From NCBI RefSeq assembly GCF_902706035.1, contig NZ_CACSJA010000028.1, positions 1 to 64,000 on the forward strand: DNA of 64,000 nt. The letters run 5' to 3'. This stretch comes from Pantoea sp. 18069 (GTDB lineage: Bacteria > Pseudomonadota > Gammaproteobacteria > Burkholderiales > Burkholderiaceae_C). Below the pieces are notes generated by a model that made no database searches, was not told where the DNA came from, and worked only from the letters and a program-made list of their open reading frames with translations. Within the stretch, counting starts at the first letter, position 1, and each line of letters begins with the position of its first letter. Shown one piece after another: positions 24,645 to 35,553 of the stretch. The position numbers were made by a program, and so were the translations under genes.

Positions 24645-25619
24645 TTATTCCACCCGTGCCCCGGAAACCCGCACGACTTCACCCGCGGTGCGCCAGTCCC
24701 TGGCCAGCAGGTCCTTGAAGCCCGCCGGTGTATCGGTCGCGGCTTCGGCGCCGAGTTTGCGCACGCGTTCCTGCACGACGGGGTCGGCCATCACCTTGTT
24801 GACCGCGTTGTTGATCTTGCGCACTTCGGCCGCCGGCGTGCCGGCCGGGGCAAGAAGACCGTACCAGGTGTCGAACTGGAAGCCTGCAAAGCCCGATTCG
24901 TCGACCGTGGGCAGGTCGGGCAGGAAGGGCGAGCGCTTGGGGCCGGTGTAGGCCAGCAGTTGCACGCGCGGGTCGTCCTTGAAGGCAATCAGCCCCGTGG
25001 TCGCGGCCGTCACGCCCTGCACGCGGCCGGCAAGCAGTTCGCGCACCGCGTCGCCCGTGGACTTGTAGGGAATGTGCTGTTGTTCGACACCGGCCTTGGC
25101 CAGGAACGAGGCCATGCCCAGATGGGAGGCGCTGCCATTGCCGGCCGACGCGTAGTTCCAGGGCGTGGGGCTGGCCTTGGCGGCGGCGACCCATTGCGCC
25201 AGCGTGCGGGCCTGGCCCGCGGGCGCGGCAATCACATAGCCGGACGAGGCGACCAGGGCCACGGGCTCGAAGTCGTTGACCGGATGAAAGCCCAGCTTGG
25301 GGTACATGTGGCCCGTGAAATGGTGGCTTGCAGCTGCCATGACCAAGGTGTTGCCGTCGGGCTTGGACCGGGCCACGCCCTGCGTGCCCAGCGTGCCGCC
25401 CGCTCCGGGCTTGTTCTCGATGACGATGGTCGCCTGCAGCGCCTGGCCCAGCTCGTTGCTGAACGCGCGCAGCACCGTGTCCTGCACGGCGCCCGCGCCA
25501 AACGGCACGACGATATGGATGGTGCGGTCTGCGGCGTGGGCCAGGCCGGCCATGCTGACGCCCCAGGCAAGAGCAGTGGAAGCGAGAATGCGGCGGCGGG
25601 TCGGGGAAGGCAGATGCAT
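24645..25619 (-). CDS. Bug-family substrate-binding protein (third copy)
   Basis: A 324-residue Bug/TctC protein with a twin-Arg-like N-terminus (PTRRRILASTALAWGVSMAGLAHA), cleavage before ADRTIHI. It carries IHIVVPFGAGAVQDTVLRAFS and VIENKPGAGGTLGTQGVA. The start MHLPSP at 25619 gives the usual length; the frame is open to 25877. It is convergent with the LysR gene and is followed upstream by gap and tkt on the same strand, from which a terminator separates it. Ligand unknown. Confidence 0.88.
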   Translation of the reverse strand: MHLPSPTRRRILASTALAWGVSMAGLAHAADRTIHIVVPFGAGAVQDTVLRAFSNELGQALQATIVIENKPGAGGTLGTQGVARSKPDGNTLVMAAASHHFTGHMYPKLGFHPVNDFEPVALVASSGYVIAAPAGQARTLAQWVAAAKASPTPWNYASAGNGSASHLGMASFLAKAGVEQQHIPYKSTGDAVRELLAGRVQGVTAATTGLIAFKDDPRVQLLAYTGPKRSPFLPDLPTVDESGFAGFQFDTWYGLLAPAGTPAAEVRKINNAVNKVMADPVVQERVRKLGAEAATDTPAGFKDLLARDWRTAGEVVRVSGARVE

Positions 25620-25746
25620 GGAGGTGAGACGGTAAGCGGGTAGCGGACGGCTAAGCCGTTGAACCAGCCAGTCTAGGGATGCGCACTTATGCAGCCAACG
25701 CATTCTTTCGCATGAGCAAATGCGCAAAACATTCTTGCCCGCCCCA

Positions 25747-25784
25747 ATAAAAAAGCGCCGGTCCCCTTGCGGGAACAGGCGCTT
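25747..25784 (-). terminator. Terminator of the tkt-gap operon
   Basis: AAGCGCC (25753-25759) pairs with GGCGCTT (25778-25784) around an inner imperfect stem. On the minus strand it is followed by TTTTTATT. It lies about 40 bp after the gap stop. Confidence 0.85.
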
Positions 25785-25822
25785 GGCAGCAAGTCTGCGC
25801 TCGTCAGCGCAGACCGGTCTGA

Positions 25823-26827
25823 TTACTTGGCGGCGACAACGCGCACCATCTCGAGGCACTTGTTCGAGTAGCCCCATTCGTTGTCGTACCAGCTGACGAT
25901 CTTGACGAAAGTCGAGTCCAGCGCGATGCCGGCTTCGGCGTCGAACACCGAAGTGCAGGATTCACCGCGGAAGTCGGTGGCGACCACCTTGTCTTCGGTG
26001 TAGCCCAGCACGCCCTTGAGCGCGCCTTCGGACTGGGCCTTCATTTCAGCGCAGATCTCGGCGTAGGTCGCTTCGCTGTTGAGTTCCACCGTCAGGTCGA
26101 CCACCGACACGTCGGAGGTCGGCACGCGGAAGGACATGCCCGTGAGCTTCTTGTTGAGTTCGGGAATCACCACGCCCACGGCCTTGGCAGCGCCAGTGCT
26201 CGAAGGGATGATGTTTTCCAGAATGCCGCGGCCGCCGCGCCAGTCCTTGTTCGACGGGCCGTCGACGGTCTTTTGCGTTGCCGTGGCAGCGTGCACGGTG
26301 GTCATCAGGCCGCGCTTGATGCCCCACTTGTCGTTGAGCACCTTGGCCACGGGAGCCAGGCAGTTGGTGGTGCACGAAGCGTTGGAGATGATGGCTTCGC
26401 CGGCGTAGGTCTTGCAGTTCACGCCGAACACGAACATCGGGGTGTCGTCCTTGGAAGGCGCCGACAGGATGACCTTCTTCGCGCCTGCGTCGAGGTGCTT
26501 CTGTGCGGTTTCCTTGGTCAGGAACAGGCCCGTGGCTTCGATCACGATGTCGGCGCCGACTTCGTTCCACTTCAGGGCTGCGGGGTCGCGCTCCTGCGTC
26601 AGGCGAATGGGCTTGCCATTGACCACCAGCGTGTTGCCTTCGACGGCCACGGTGCCCTGGAAGCGGCCATGCACGCTGTCGTACTTGAGCATGTAAGCCA
26701 GGTAATCGGGTTCGAGCAGGTCGTTGATGGCCACGACTTCGATGTCATTGCCGAAGTTCTGCACTGCTGCGCGGAACACCATGCGGCCGATGCGGCCGAA
26801 CCCGTTGATACCTATCTTGATGGTCAT
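25823..26827 (-). CDS. gap: Glyceraldehyde-3-phosphate dehydrogenase, type I
   Basis: A 334-residue cytoplasmic GAPDH (G3P + NAD + Pi to 1,3-bisphosphoglycerate). It has the NAD site INGFGRIGRMVFRA at 7-20, catalytic Cys152 in SNASCTTNC, and WYDNEWGYSNK near the C-terminus. The start at 26827 gives the standard MTIKIGINGFGRIG opening with AAGAGG upstream. It is the second gene of an operon, 44 bp after tkt, which joins the Calvin/pentose phosphate and glycolytic triose steps. Confidence 0.97.
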   Translation of the reverse strand: MTIKIGINGFGRIGRMVFRAAVQNFGNDIEVVAINDLLEPDYLAYMLKYDSVHGRFQGTVAVEGNTLVVNGKPIRLTQERDPAALKWNEVGADIVIEATGLFLTKETAQKHLDAGAKKVILSAPSKDDTPMFVFGVNCKTYAGEAIISNASCTTNCLAPVAKVLNDKWGIKRGLMTTVHAATATQKTVDGPSNKDWRGGRGILENIIPSSTGAAKAVGVVIPELNKKLTGMSFRVPTSDVSVVDLTVELNSEATYAEICAEMKAQSEGALKGVLGYTEDKVVATDFRGESCTSVFDAEAGIALDSTFVKIVSWYDNEWGYSNKCLEMVRVVAAK

Positions 26828-26871
26828 ATTTGCCTCTTGAAGTGAAATGACGAAACCTGTTACTGGACGGA

Positions 26872-28914
<2,043 letters not shown>

Positions 28915-29063
28915 CAGGGCGCTCCGAAAAAGGAGGGTGTTTGTCAGGGGAAGCCGGACATTTTAAGCGGCAGCCCGTTTTGAGCCGTATCGCGGGGCAA
29001 TGCACTACAGTGCAGCCCATGGTCAAACCCTTGTCCAGCCTGCATTTTCGGAGCTTTCAGCGC

Positions 29064-29861
29064 ATGCCTTTCGCCCCTTTTTCCGCGCCTGCCACGGCGG
29101 TTCTTTCCCCTGCCGCAGGCCTGCTTCAGCCACCGGCGATGCTGCTGGCCGCGGGACGCGGCGAGCGCATGCGGCCGCTGACCGACCACTGCCCCAAGCC
29201 CCTGCTCGAAGTGCAGGGCCGGCCGCTGCTGCAGTGGCATCTGCAGGCGCTGGCGCAGGCCGGCGTGCCGCGCGCGGTGATCAATACCGGCTGGCTGGGC
29301 GCGCAGATTCCGCAGCGCCTGGGCAGCGTGTTCGACAGCGGGGGCGCGCAACTGCCGCTGGTCTATTCGGACGAGGACCCGTCGGGCCAGGGCCCGGCGC
29401 TCGAGACGGCGGGCGGCATTGCGCGCGCGCTGCCGCAGCTTGGCGCCGTGTTCTGGCTCGCGGCCGGCGATGTGTTCGCGCCCGATTTCACTTTCGATGC
29501 CGCGGCCGCGGCGGCTTTCGCGGCCAGCGACCAGTTGGCCCACCTGTGGCTGGTGGCCAATCCCGAGCACCACCCCCGGGGTGACTTCGGCCTGTCGGCG
29601 CAGGGCCTGGCCCTCGATCTGCCCGAGGGCGATCCGCGGCCGCGCTGGACCTACAGCACGATCGCGCTGCTGCGTGCCGAATTGTTCGCCGCGCCCTGGT
29701 GCGCGATTCCCGCGGGCAACCCCGAAGGCGAGCGCGCGGCGCTCGGGCCCCTGCTGCGCCGGGCGATGGCCGCGGGCCGGGTCGGCGCATCGCTGTATTC
29801 GGGGCGCTGGACCGATGTGGGCACGCCCGAGCGCCTGGACATGTTGAATGGCACCTCCTGA
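29064..29861 (+). CDS. murU: NDP-sugar nucleotidyltransferase, MurU-like
   Basis: A nucleotidyltransferase of the GT-A fold with LAAGRGERMRPLTDHCPKPLLEV at about 28-50, the NTP-binding signature of the N-acetylmuramate-1-phosphate uridylyltransferase group. In cell-wall recycling MurU makes UDP-MurNAc. The start is uncertain: ATG 29064 gives 265 residues, but most homologues begin near the AAGRG motif, so ATG 29139 (240 residues) is equally plausible. No amgK kinase gene is adjacent, so the MurU name is by similarity. Confidence 0.75.
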   Translation: MPFAPFSAPATAVLSPAAGLLQPPAMLLAAGRGERMRPLTDHCPKPLLEVQGRPLLQWHLQALAQAGVPRAVINTGWLGAQIPQRLGSVFDSGGAQLPLVYSDEDPSGQGPALETAGGIARALPQLGAVFWLAAGDVFAPDFTFDAAAAAAFAASDQLAHLWLVANPEHHPRGDFGLSAQGLALDLPEGDPRPRWTYSTIALLRAELFAAPWCAIPAGNPEGERAALGPLLRRAMAAGRVGASLYSGRWTDVGTPERLDMLNGTS

Positions 29862-29968
29862 GCGGCTTTTTCCTTGCTCCGGGGCTGGAACAGGCCGGGT
29901 TTCAAGTGTCGCAACGCCTGTAGGACAACGTCACATCCTGAAATCTGCGCACGCAAGATTGCAAATAG

Positions 29969-29979
29969 TGGTCAAACCA
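29969..29979. promoter_or_regulatory. GntR/FadR-type dyad upstream of pepP
   Basis: TGGT-CAA-ACCA matches the TNGT-N3-ACNA pattern of FadR-subfamily GntR sites. It lies 50 bp before the pepP start. Single short occurrence, so tentative. Confidence 0.3.
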
Positions 29980-30028
29980 ATAATTCAGGGGATACATTTG
30001 CAAGCAACTGCGCAGTACGATAGTCGGC

Positions 30029-31417
30029 ATGATCTCTGTTTATGCCCAACGCCGCGCGCGCCTGGCTGCCCAGCTGGGCCCCCAGGACGTGGCCATCATT
30101 CCCACTGCACCGGTGCGCCAGCGCAACCGTGACACGGATTTTCTCTACCGGCATGACAGCTACTTCTATTACCTGACCGGGTTCACCGAGCCCCAGGCCT
30201 GCCTGGTGCTCAAGGGCGATGGCCAGAGCACGCTGTTTTGTCAGCCCAAGGACCTCGAGCGCGAAATCTGGGACGGCTATCGCCTGGGCCCCGAGGCCGC
30301 CGTCGCCACGCTGGGCGTGGACCAGGCATTCTCGAGCACCGAGATCGACACCCGGCTGCCGCGCCTGCTCGAGAACACGAACTGTGTGTGGTTCCCGTTC
30401 GCGACCCATGCCGGGCTTGCCGCGCAGGTCGAAACCTGGTTGTCCCAGGTGCGCAACCGCGTGCGCATGGGCGTGCAGTCGCCGACCCACCAGGGTGACC
30501 TGTGCGCGCTGCTCGACGAAATGCGCCTGGTCAAGGACGCGCACGAACAGGACATCATGCGCCGCGCCGCGCGCATCAGCGCCGGCGCCCATGTACGCGC
30601 CATGCAGCGCTCGGCGCGCATGCTGCGTGCGGGCGAAGAAGTGCGCGAATATCACCTGGATGCCGAACTGCTGCACGAATTCCGCCAGCATGGCTCGCAA
30701 TATCCCGCCTATGGCTCCATCGTCGCCGCGGGCGCCAATGCCTGCGTGCTGCATTACCAGGCCGACAAGGCCCTGGTGCACCCCGGCGAGCTGGTGCTGA
30801 TCGACGCGGGCTGCGAGCTCGACGGCTACGCCAGCGACATCACGCGCACCTTCCCGGCCGACGGCAAGTTCACCGGCGCGCAGCGCGCGGTCTACGACCT
30901 GGTGCTCGCGAGCCAGGACGCGGCCATTGCGGTCACGCGCGCCGGGCGGCGTTTCAGCGACCCGCACGATGCGACGCTGGCCGTGCTGGCCCAGGGCCTG
31001 CTCGACCTGGGCATCCTCGACGCCAACCGCGTGGGCACGGCCCAGGACGTGATCGAAAAGCGCGCCTATTTCCCGTATTACATGCACCGCACCGGCCACT
31101 GGCTGGGCATGGACGTGCATGACTGCGGCAGCTATGTCGAACCCGGCGCCGACGATGCGAGCGCGCAGCGCCGCGATCCGCTGTCGGGCGATGTCGTGAT
31201 CCAGCGCCCGAGCCGCATCCTGCGTGCGGGCATGTGCACCACCATCGAGCCGGGCCTGTACCTGCGCGCGAGCGCCGAGCTGCCCGAGGCGTTCCACAAC
31301 ATCGGTATCCGCATCGAGGACGATGCCATCGTCACCGAGGACGGCTGTGAACTGATCACGCGCGATGTGCCCGTGAAGGCCGACGAGATCGAAGCGCTGA
31401 TGCGCGATCTGGCGTGA
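30029..31417 (+). CDS. pepP: Xaa-Pro aminopeptidase (aminopeptidase P)
   Basis: A 462-residue cytoplasmic metallopeptidase that removes N-terminal residues before proline. It has the N-terminal aminopeptidase P domain (MISVYAQRRARLAAQLGP...) and a pita-bread catalytic domain with metal ligands Asp259, Asp270, His357, Glu407 and Glu430 in DAGCELDGYASDITRTFP, TGHWLGMDVHD, TIEPG and IRIEDD. A stretch of about 25 residues between the His and first Glu ligands (EPGADDASAQRR...) is longer than in E. coli PepP. In many betaproteobacteria it precedes ubiquinone genes; here it does not. Confidence 0.95.
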   Translation: MISVYAQRRARLAAQLGPQDVAIIPTAPVRQRNRDTDFLYRHDSYFYYLTGFTEPQACLVLKGDGQSTLFCQPKDLEREIWDGYRLGPEAAVATLGVDQAFSSTEIDTRLPRLLENTNCVWFPFATHAGLAAQVETWLSQVRNRVRMGVQSPTHQGDLCALLDEMRLVKDAHEQDIMRRAARISAGAHVRAMQRSARMLRAGEEVREYHLDAELLHEFRQHGSQYPAYGSIVAAGANACVLHYQADKALVHPGELVLIDAGCELDGYASDITRTFPADGKFTGAQRAVYDLVLASQDAAIAVTRAGRRFSDPHDATLAVLAQGLLDLGILDANRVGTAQDVIEKRAYFPYYMHRTGHWLGMDVHDCGSYVEPGADDASAQRRDPLSGDVVIQRPSRILRAGMCTTIEPGLYLRASAELPEAFHNIGIRIEDDAIVTEDGCELITRDVPVKADEIEALMRDLA

Positions 31418-31475
31418 GCCATGCCTGCACCAGCGCACGCACCGGCGAGTGCTTCCATTTTTCCTGACTGCTCCC

Positions 31476-32255
31476 ATGTCCGACGCTTCCAGCACGCTTT
31501 CCGCACCACCGCGCCTTCAGTGGCGCATTTTCACGGTGCTCTGGCTGCTGGGGATGCCCGGCATGTCGGCGATGGTGTGGTCCATCGTTCCGCATTGGCG
31601 GTATACCCAGCCCGTGCCGCCGCCGTTTGGGCAGCCGGGGATGGAGCTGTTGCTGGTGCTGGCGTCGGTACTCGCGCTTGCCGTGGGAATGGGCGTGCTG
31701 CTCGCGCCGCGCGTGGGGCTGGCGGCGCCTATCCTGACCACCTGGGTGGCGGGGCGCTCGCCGCGCGGGCCGCTGCGGCGCGTGTGGCTGCCGGGCGTGG
31801 CCGGCGGGGTGGCCGGCGCGGCCTGGCTGGTGACACTGGCCATCGTCTGGCCCGAAAGCGTCAAGGCCGCTGAGCCGCTGTACACCATGCCGCTGGTGGC
31901 CAAGCTGCTCTACGGCAGCGTGACCAACGAGCTGCTGGTGCGCTGGGGCCTGCTGGCCTGCGTGTTCTGGGGAGTGTGGCGCCTGTCGGGCCGCCACGAT
32001 GCACCGCCCTCGCCGGCCATGGCCTGGGCGGCGATCGTGCTGTGCTCGCTGCTCTGGGCCGCGATCCATTGGCTGCTCGCCTGGTGGCTGCTCGGCCCCT
32101 TGCCGGGTCTGCTGCTGCTGCATGTGCTGCTGGGCAAGGTCGTCTATGGCCTGATGGGCGGCTTCCTCTGCTGGCGCTTCGGCCTCGAGGCCGCCATCTT
32201 GGCGCATCTGCTGACCTATCTGATGTCGCATGGACTGATAGGGCCGGTGTTGTAG
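31476..32255 (+). CDS. Polytopic membrane protein, CPBP-protease-like
   Basis: A 259-residue protein with about seven transmembrane segments. It looks like a divergent CPBP (Abi/CAAX-type) protein: NELLVRWGLLACVFW could correspond to the EExxxR motif, AIHWLLAWW to the second motif, and FGLEAAILAHLLTYL to the last His-containing motif. The first motif has a single Glu, so activity is doubtful. No maturation partner or bacteriocin gene is nearby. ATG 31476 is preferred over 31449. Confidence 0.6.
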   Translation: MSDASSTLSAPPRLQWRIFTVLWLLGMPGMSAMVWSIVPHWRYTQPVPPPFGQPGMELLLVLASVLALAVGMGVLLAPRVGLAAPILTTWVAGRSPRGPLRRVWLPGVAGGVAGAAWLVTLAIVWPESVKAAEPLYTMPLVAKLLYGSVTNELLVRWGLLACVFWGVWRLSGRHDAPPSPAMAWAAIVLCSLLWAAIHWLLAWWLLGPLPGLLLLHVLLGKVVYGLMGGFLCWRFGLEAAILAHLLTYLMSHGLIGPVL

Positions 32256-32295
32256 AAACGTTCCGGGGGTGCAACTCCGCCGTCTGACGCGATCA

Positions 32296-32350
32296 CATGG
32301 GGGGCTTCGCCCCCCATGCGCAGCTACGCGAAGCGAGCAAGCGTGGGGGC
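32296..32350 (-). repeat. Dispersed repeat R2, inverted copy
   Basis: An ATGGGGGGC-TTC-GCCCCCCAT hairpin (32297-32317) joined to GCAGCTACGCGAAGCGAGCA. The latter is the reverse complement of the R2 core at 50391 and 54015. It sits between the CPBP-like gene and pyk. Confidence 0.75.
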
Positions 32351-32422
32351 TATATTTCGTACCCGGTATGTAACCGCTTCCGTGTGAGAATCGTCTTCCG
32401 ATCACCCTCCCGCGAAAGCCTT

Positions 32423-33865
32423 ATGACCAAGCCGTTGACCCGCGCCACGAAGATTGTTGCCACCCTGGGCCCCGCATCGAGCGATCCCCAGTTGCTAGAG
32501 CGCATGGTGCGTGCCGGCGTCAACGTGGTGCGGCTGAACTTCAGCCACGGCACTGCACAGGACCATATCGACCGCGCCGCGATGGTGCGCGCCGCCGCCC
32601 AGCGCGCGGGCCGCGAAGTGGCCATCATGGCCGACCTGCAGGGCCCCAAGATCCGTGTCGGCAAGTTCGCCGAAGGCCGCGTGATGCTCGAGCCGGGCGC
32701 GCCCTTCGTGCTCGACGCCTCGCGCACCGAACCCGGCGATCTGCAGGGCGTGGGCCTGGACTACAAGGAACTGCCGCGCGACGTGAAGGCCGGCGATCTG
32801 CTGCTGCTCAATGACGGCCTGATCGTGCTCACCGTCGATGCGGTGCGCGGCGAGGAGGTGCACACCACCGTCAAGCTCGGCGGCGAGCTGTCCAACAACA
32901 AGGGCATCAACAAGCAGGGCGGCGGCCTGACGGCGCCGGCGCTGACCGCCAAGGACATGGAAGACATCAAGACCGCGATGGGCTTTCAGGCCGACTACGT
33001 GGCCGTGAGCTTTCCGAAGAATGCCACCGACATGGAGATGGCGCGCCAGTTGTGCAATGTGGCCGGCTCGCCGTGGCGCCACAAGCCCGGCCTGATCGCC
33101 AAGATCGAGCGTGCCGAGGCGATTCCGCACCTCAAGGACATCCTGCGCGTCTCGGACGGCATCATGGTCGCGCGTGGTGATCTGGCGGTGGAAGTCGGCA
33201 ATGCGGCCGTGCCCGCGCTGCAAAAGAAGATGATCCGCATGGCGCGCGAGATGGACAAGGTGGTCATCACCGCGACGCAGATGATGGAAAGCATGATCAC
33301 CAATCCCGTGCCCACGCGCGCCGAAGTCAGCGATGTGGCCAACGCGGTGCTCGACGGCACCGACGCGGTGATGCTCAGTGCGGAAACCGCGGCCGGCAAG
33401 TACCCGCTGGAAACCGTCGAGGAAATGGCGCGCATCTGCACCGCCGCCGAGGCGGCCGAAGACGTAGAGCGTGATGCCGACTTCACCGGCCGGACCTTTG
33501 GCCGCATCGACCAGAGCATCGCCATGGGCGCGCTGTTCACGGCCCACCACCTGGGCGCCAAGGCGCTGGTCGCCATGACGGACAGCGGCTCGACGGCGCT
33601 GTGGATGAGCCGCCGGCGCATCCACATCCCGATCTACGCGCTCACGCCCAAGGTCCAGACCCAGCGGCGCATGGCGCTGTACCGCAATGTGCGCCCGCTG
33701 CTGATGGACACGTCGGCGGACCGCGACACGGCGCTCGAGCAGGCCGAAGCCCACCTCAAGGCGCGCGGCATCGTGCAGCAGGGCGATGTCTATGCGATCA
33801 CCTGTGGCCTGCCCATGGGCCAGCCTGGCGGCACGAACATGCTGCAGATCTGCAGAGCTAGCTAA
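32423..33865 (+). CDS. pyk: Pyruvate kinase
   Basis: A 480-residue cytoplasmic pyruvate kinase that makes ATP and pyruvate from PEP. It has ATKIVATLGPASSD at the N-terminus, MADLQGPKIRVG (B-domain boundary), IAKIERAEAI with the catalytic Lys, and ATQMMESMITNPVPTRAEVSDVANAVLDGTDAVMLSAETA. The start MTKPLTRATK is in the family register; the frame is open upstream to 32297 through the R2 repeat. Its stop is immediately followed by repeat R3. Confidence 0.96.
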   Translation: MTKPLTRATKIVATLGPASSDPQLLERMVRAGVNVVRLNFSHGTAQDHIDRAAMVRAAAQRAGREVAIMADLQGPKIRVGKFAEGRVMLEPGAPFVLDASRTEPGDLQGVGLDYKELPRDVKAGDLLLLNDGLIVLTVDAVRGEEVHTTVKLGGELSNNKGINKQGGGLTAPALTAKDMEDIKTAMGFQADYVAVSFPKNATDMEMARQLCNVAGSPWRHKPGLIAKIERAEAIPHLKDILRVSDGIMVARGDLAVEVGNAAVPALQKKMIRMAREMDKVVITATQMMESMITNPVPTRAEVSDVANAVLDGTDAVMLSAETAAGKYPLETVEEMARICTAAEAAEDVERDADFTGRTFGRIDQSIAMGALFTAHHLGAKALVAMTDSGSTALWMSRRRIHIPIYALTPKVQTQRRMALYRNVRPLLMDTSADRDTALEQAEAHLKARGIVQQGDVYAITCGLPMGQPGGTNMLQICRAS

Positions 33866-34038
33866 AGCACCCCCTGAGCCGCTCACGCCGGATGGCCGGC
33901 CCCGGCTTCCCCCTCTCATCCTTCGGTGGAGGGGGGCGCCCGGCCAGGGACGGCAGCCTCGCTGCGGGGCGGCGTCCTGAGCTGAGTCGAAGGGCTCGCT
34001 GCCCCCATGCTGGGTAGCGCCAGTTTCGGGAGCCATGC
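33866..34038 (+). repeat. Dispersed repeat R3, copy A, starting at the pyk stop
   Basis: Begins AGCACCCCCTGAGCCGCTCA directly after TAA and continues through CTTCCCCCTCTCATCCTTCG and GGACGGCAGCC to a CCCCCATGCTGGG segment. Copy B at 39003-39154 is its inverted partner, likewise starting at a stop codon (corA). The remaining ~200 bp before fba hold its promoter region, with a TAAAAT at 34120-34125. Confidence 0.8.
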
Positions 34039-34119
34039 CCGAAGCGATCAGTACGTACAGCTGAACGCAACTACGATCAATGGACACCGACGGCGCTGGT
34101 GCGGGTTTTTCAGTCGGGA

Positions 34120-34125
34120 TAAAAT
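34120..34125 (+). promoter_or_regulatory. Candidate -10 element of fba
   Basis: TAAAAT, within GGATAAAATCCC, 115 bp before fba. The matching -35 is weak. A similar CCTAAAATCCCGG precedes leuS (58973-58978). Confidence 0.35.
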
Positions 34126-34240
34126 CCCGGGTTACACAGCGGTTACCACCGCTTGGCCCGGGCTCCTGCCGTGGCGCGGCTGGGCCGCGTGCGGCAAATG
34201 TTGCGCTGGCTGTTAACCCACCCTGATTGGATCCACGACC

Positions 34241-35305
34241 ATGTCCCTCGTCTCGATGCGCGAACTGCTCGACCATGCTGCACAAAACGGCTATGGCATT
34301 CCTGCTTTCAACGTCAACAACCTGGAGCAAGTCCAGGCGGTGATGTCTGCGGCCGATGAAGTCGGCGCACCCGTGATCCTGCAAGCCAGTGCCGGCGCGC
34401 GCAAATACGCCGGAGAGGCTTTCATCAAGCACCTGATCCAGGCCGCAATCGAGCAGTACCCGCACATTCCGCTGGTCATGCACCAGGACCACGGCCAGTC
34501 GCCCGCGATCTGCCAGGGCGCGATCGACCTGGGCTTCTCGTCGGTGATGATGGACGGCTCGCTGATGGAAGACGGCAAGACGCCGGCTTCGTTCGAATAC
34601 AACGTCGACGTGACCCGCAAGGTCGTCGAAATGGCCCACCGCGTGGGCGTCACGGTCGAAGGCGAGCTCGGCTGCCTGGGCTCGCTGGAAACCGGTGAAG
34701 CCGGTGAGGAAGACGGCATCGGCGCGGTCGGCAAGCTCGACCACAGCCAGATGCTGACCGACCCCGAGGAAGCCGCGCAGTTCGTCAAGGCCACGCAGCT
34801 CGATGCACTGGCGATTGCCATCGGCACCAGCCATGGCGCCTACAAGTTCACGCGCAAGCCCACAGGCGACATCCTGTCGATCCAGCGCGTCAAGGAAATC
34901 CACGCCCGCCTGCCCAACACCCATCTGGTGATGCACGGCTCGTCGTCGGTGCCCCAGGACCTGCTGGCCATCATTCGCCAGTACGGCGGCAACATGAAGG
35001 AAACCTACGGCGTGCCCGTCGAGGAAATCCAGGAAGCCATCAAGTACGGCGTGCGCAAGATCAACATCGACACCGACATCCGCCTGGCGATGACGGCCGC
35101 GGTGCGCAAGTTCATGTTCGAGAACCCCGAGAAGTTCGATGCCCGCGAATGGCTCAAGCCCGCGCGCGAAGCCGCCAAGCAGATCTGCAAGCAGCGCTAT
35201 GTTGAATTCGGCTGCGAAGGCCAGGCCGGCAAGATCAAGGGCCACAACCTGCAGGTCGTCGCCGGCATGTATGCCGACGGCACGCTCAAGCAAGTCGTGA
35301 ACTGA
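34241..35305 (+). CDS. fba: Class II fructose-bisphosphate aldolase (Calvin-cycle subtype)
   Basis: A 354-residue zinc-dependent aldolase of glycolysis, gluconeogenesis and the Calvin cycle. VMHQDHGQS at 79-87 gives catalytic Asp83 and zinc ligand His84, VEGELGCLGSLETG carries the first signature loop, and MHGSSSVP is the phosphate loop. The length fits the CbbA-like subtype common in Burkholderiales, not the E. coli FbaA subtype. It follows pyk after repeat R3 and a strong terminator follows it. Confidence 0.95.
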   Translation: MSLVSMRELLDHAAQNGYGIPAFNVNNLEQVQAVMSAADEVGAPVILQASAGARKYAGEAFIKHLIQAAIEQYPHIPLVMHQDHGQSPAICQGAIDLGFSSVMMDGSLMEDGKTPASFEYNVDVTRKVVEMAHRVGVTVEGELGCLGSLETGEAGEEDGIGAVGKLDHSQMLTDPEEAAQFVKATQLDALAIAIGTSHGAYKFTRKPTGDILSIQRVKEIHARLPNTHLVMHGSSSVPQDLLAIIRQYGGNMKETYGVPVEEIQEAIKYGVRKINIDTDIRLAMTAAVRKFMFENPEKFDAREWLKPAREAAKQICKQRYVEFGCEGQAGKIKGHNLQVVAGMYADGTLKQVVN

Positions 35306-35326
35306 AGCTCTGGCGCAGGCCACGGC

Positions 35327-35362
35327 AAAGCCCCCTGGCTCCTGGCCCGGGGGCTTTTTTTT
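35327..35362 (+). terminator. Terminator of fba
   Basis: AAAGCCCCC and GGGGGCTTT arms around an imperfect inner TGG/CCC loop, followed by a long T-run. Confidence 0.9.
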
Positions 35363-35553
35363 CGCCGGTTCACCGGCAAAAAACATCCATTTGGAGCGCA
35401 AAGGCCTTGCAACGGGCTCGGGGCAGGTGATTTTTTGCCTTTTCTGAGTGCAATCCGTTTGCGTTTTTCCCGGCCAGCGTGCAGCATGGCGTTTGCTGAC
35501 AAATTACACAGGCCGGCATGCAAGCTCAGGCCTATGCGCAGGGAGGACTCGCA

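Noticed and set aside
29001..29014. TGCACT-AC-AGTGCA palindrome upstream of the MurU-like gene as an NtrC site
   Set aside because: The half sites are separated by 2 bp rather than 5, so it does not fit the NtrC spacing.
32495..35401. A 968-codon open frame antisense to pyk and fba
   Set aside because: Same reasoning: antisense to two conserved enzymes and running through repeat R3.
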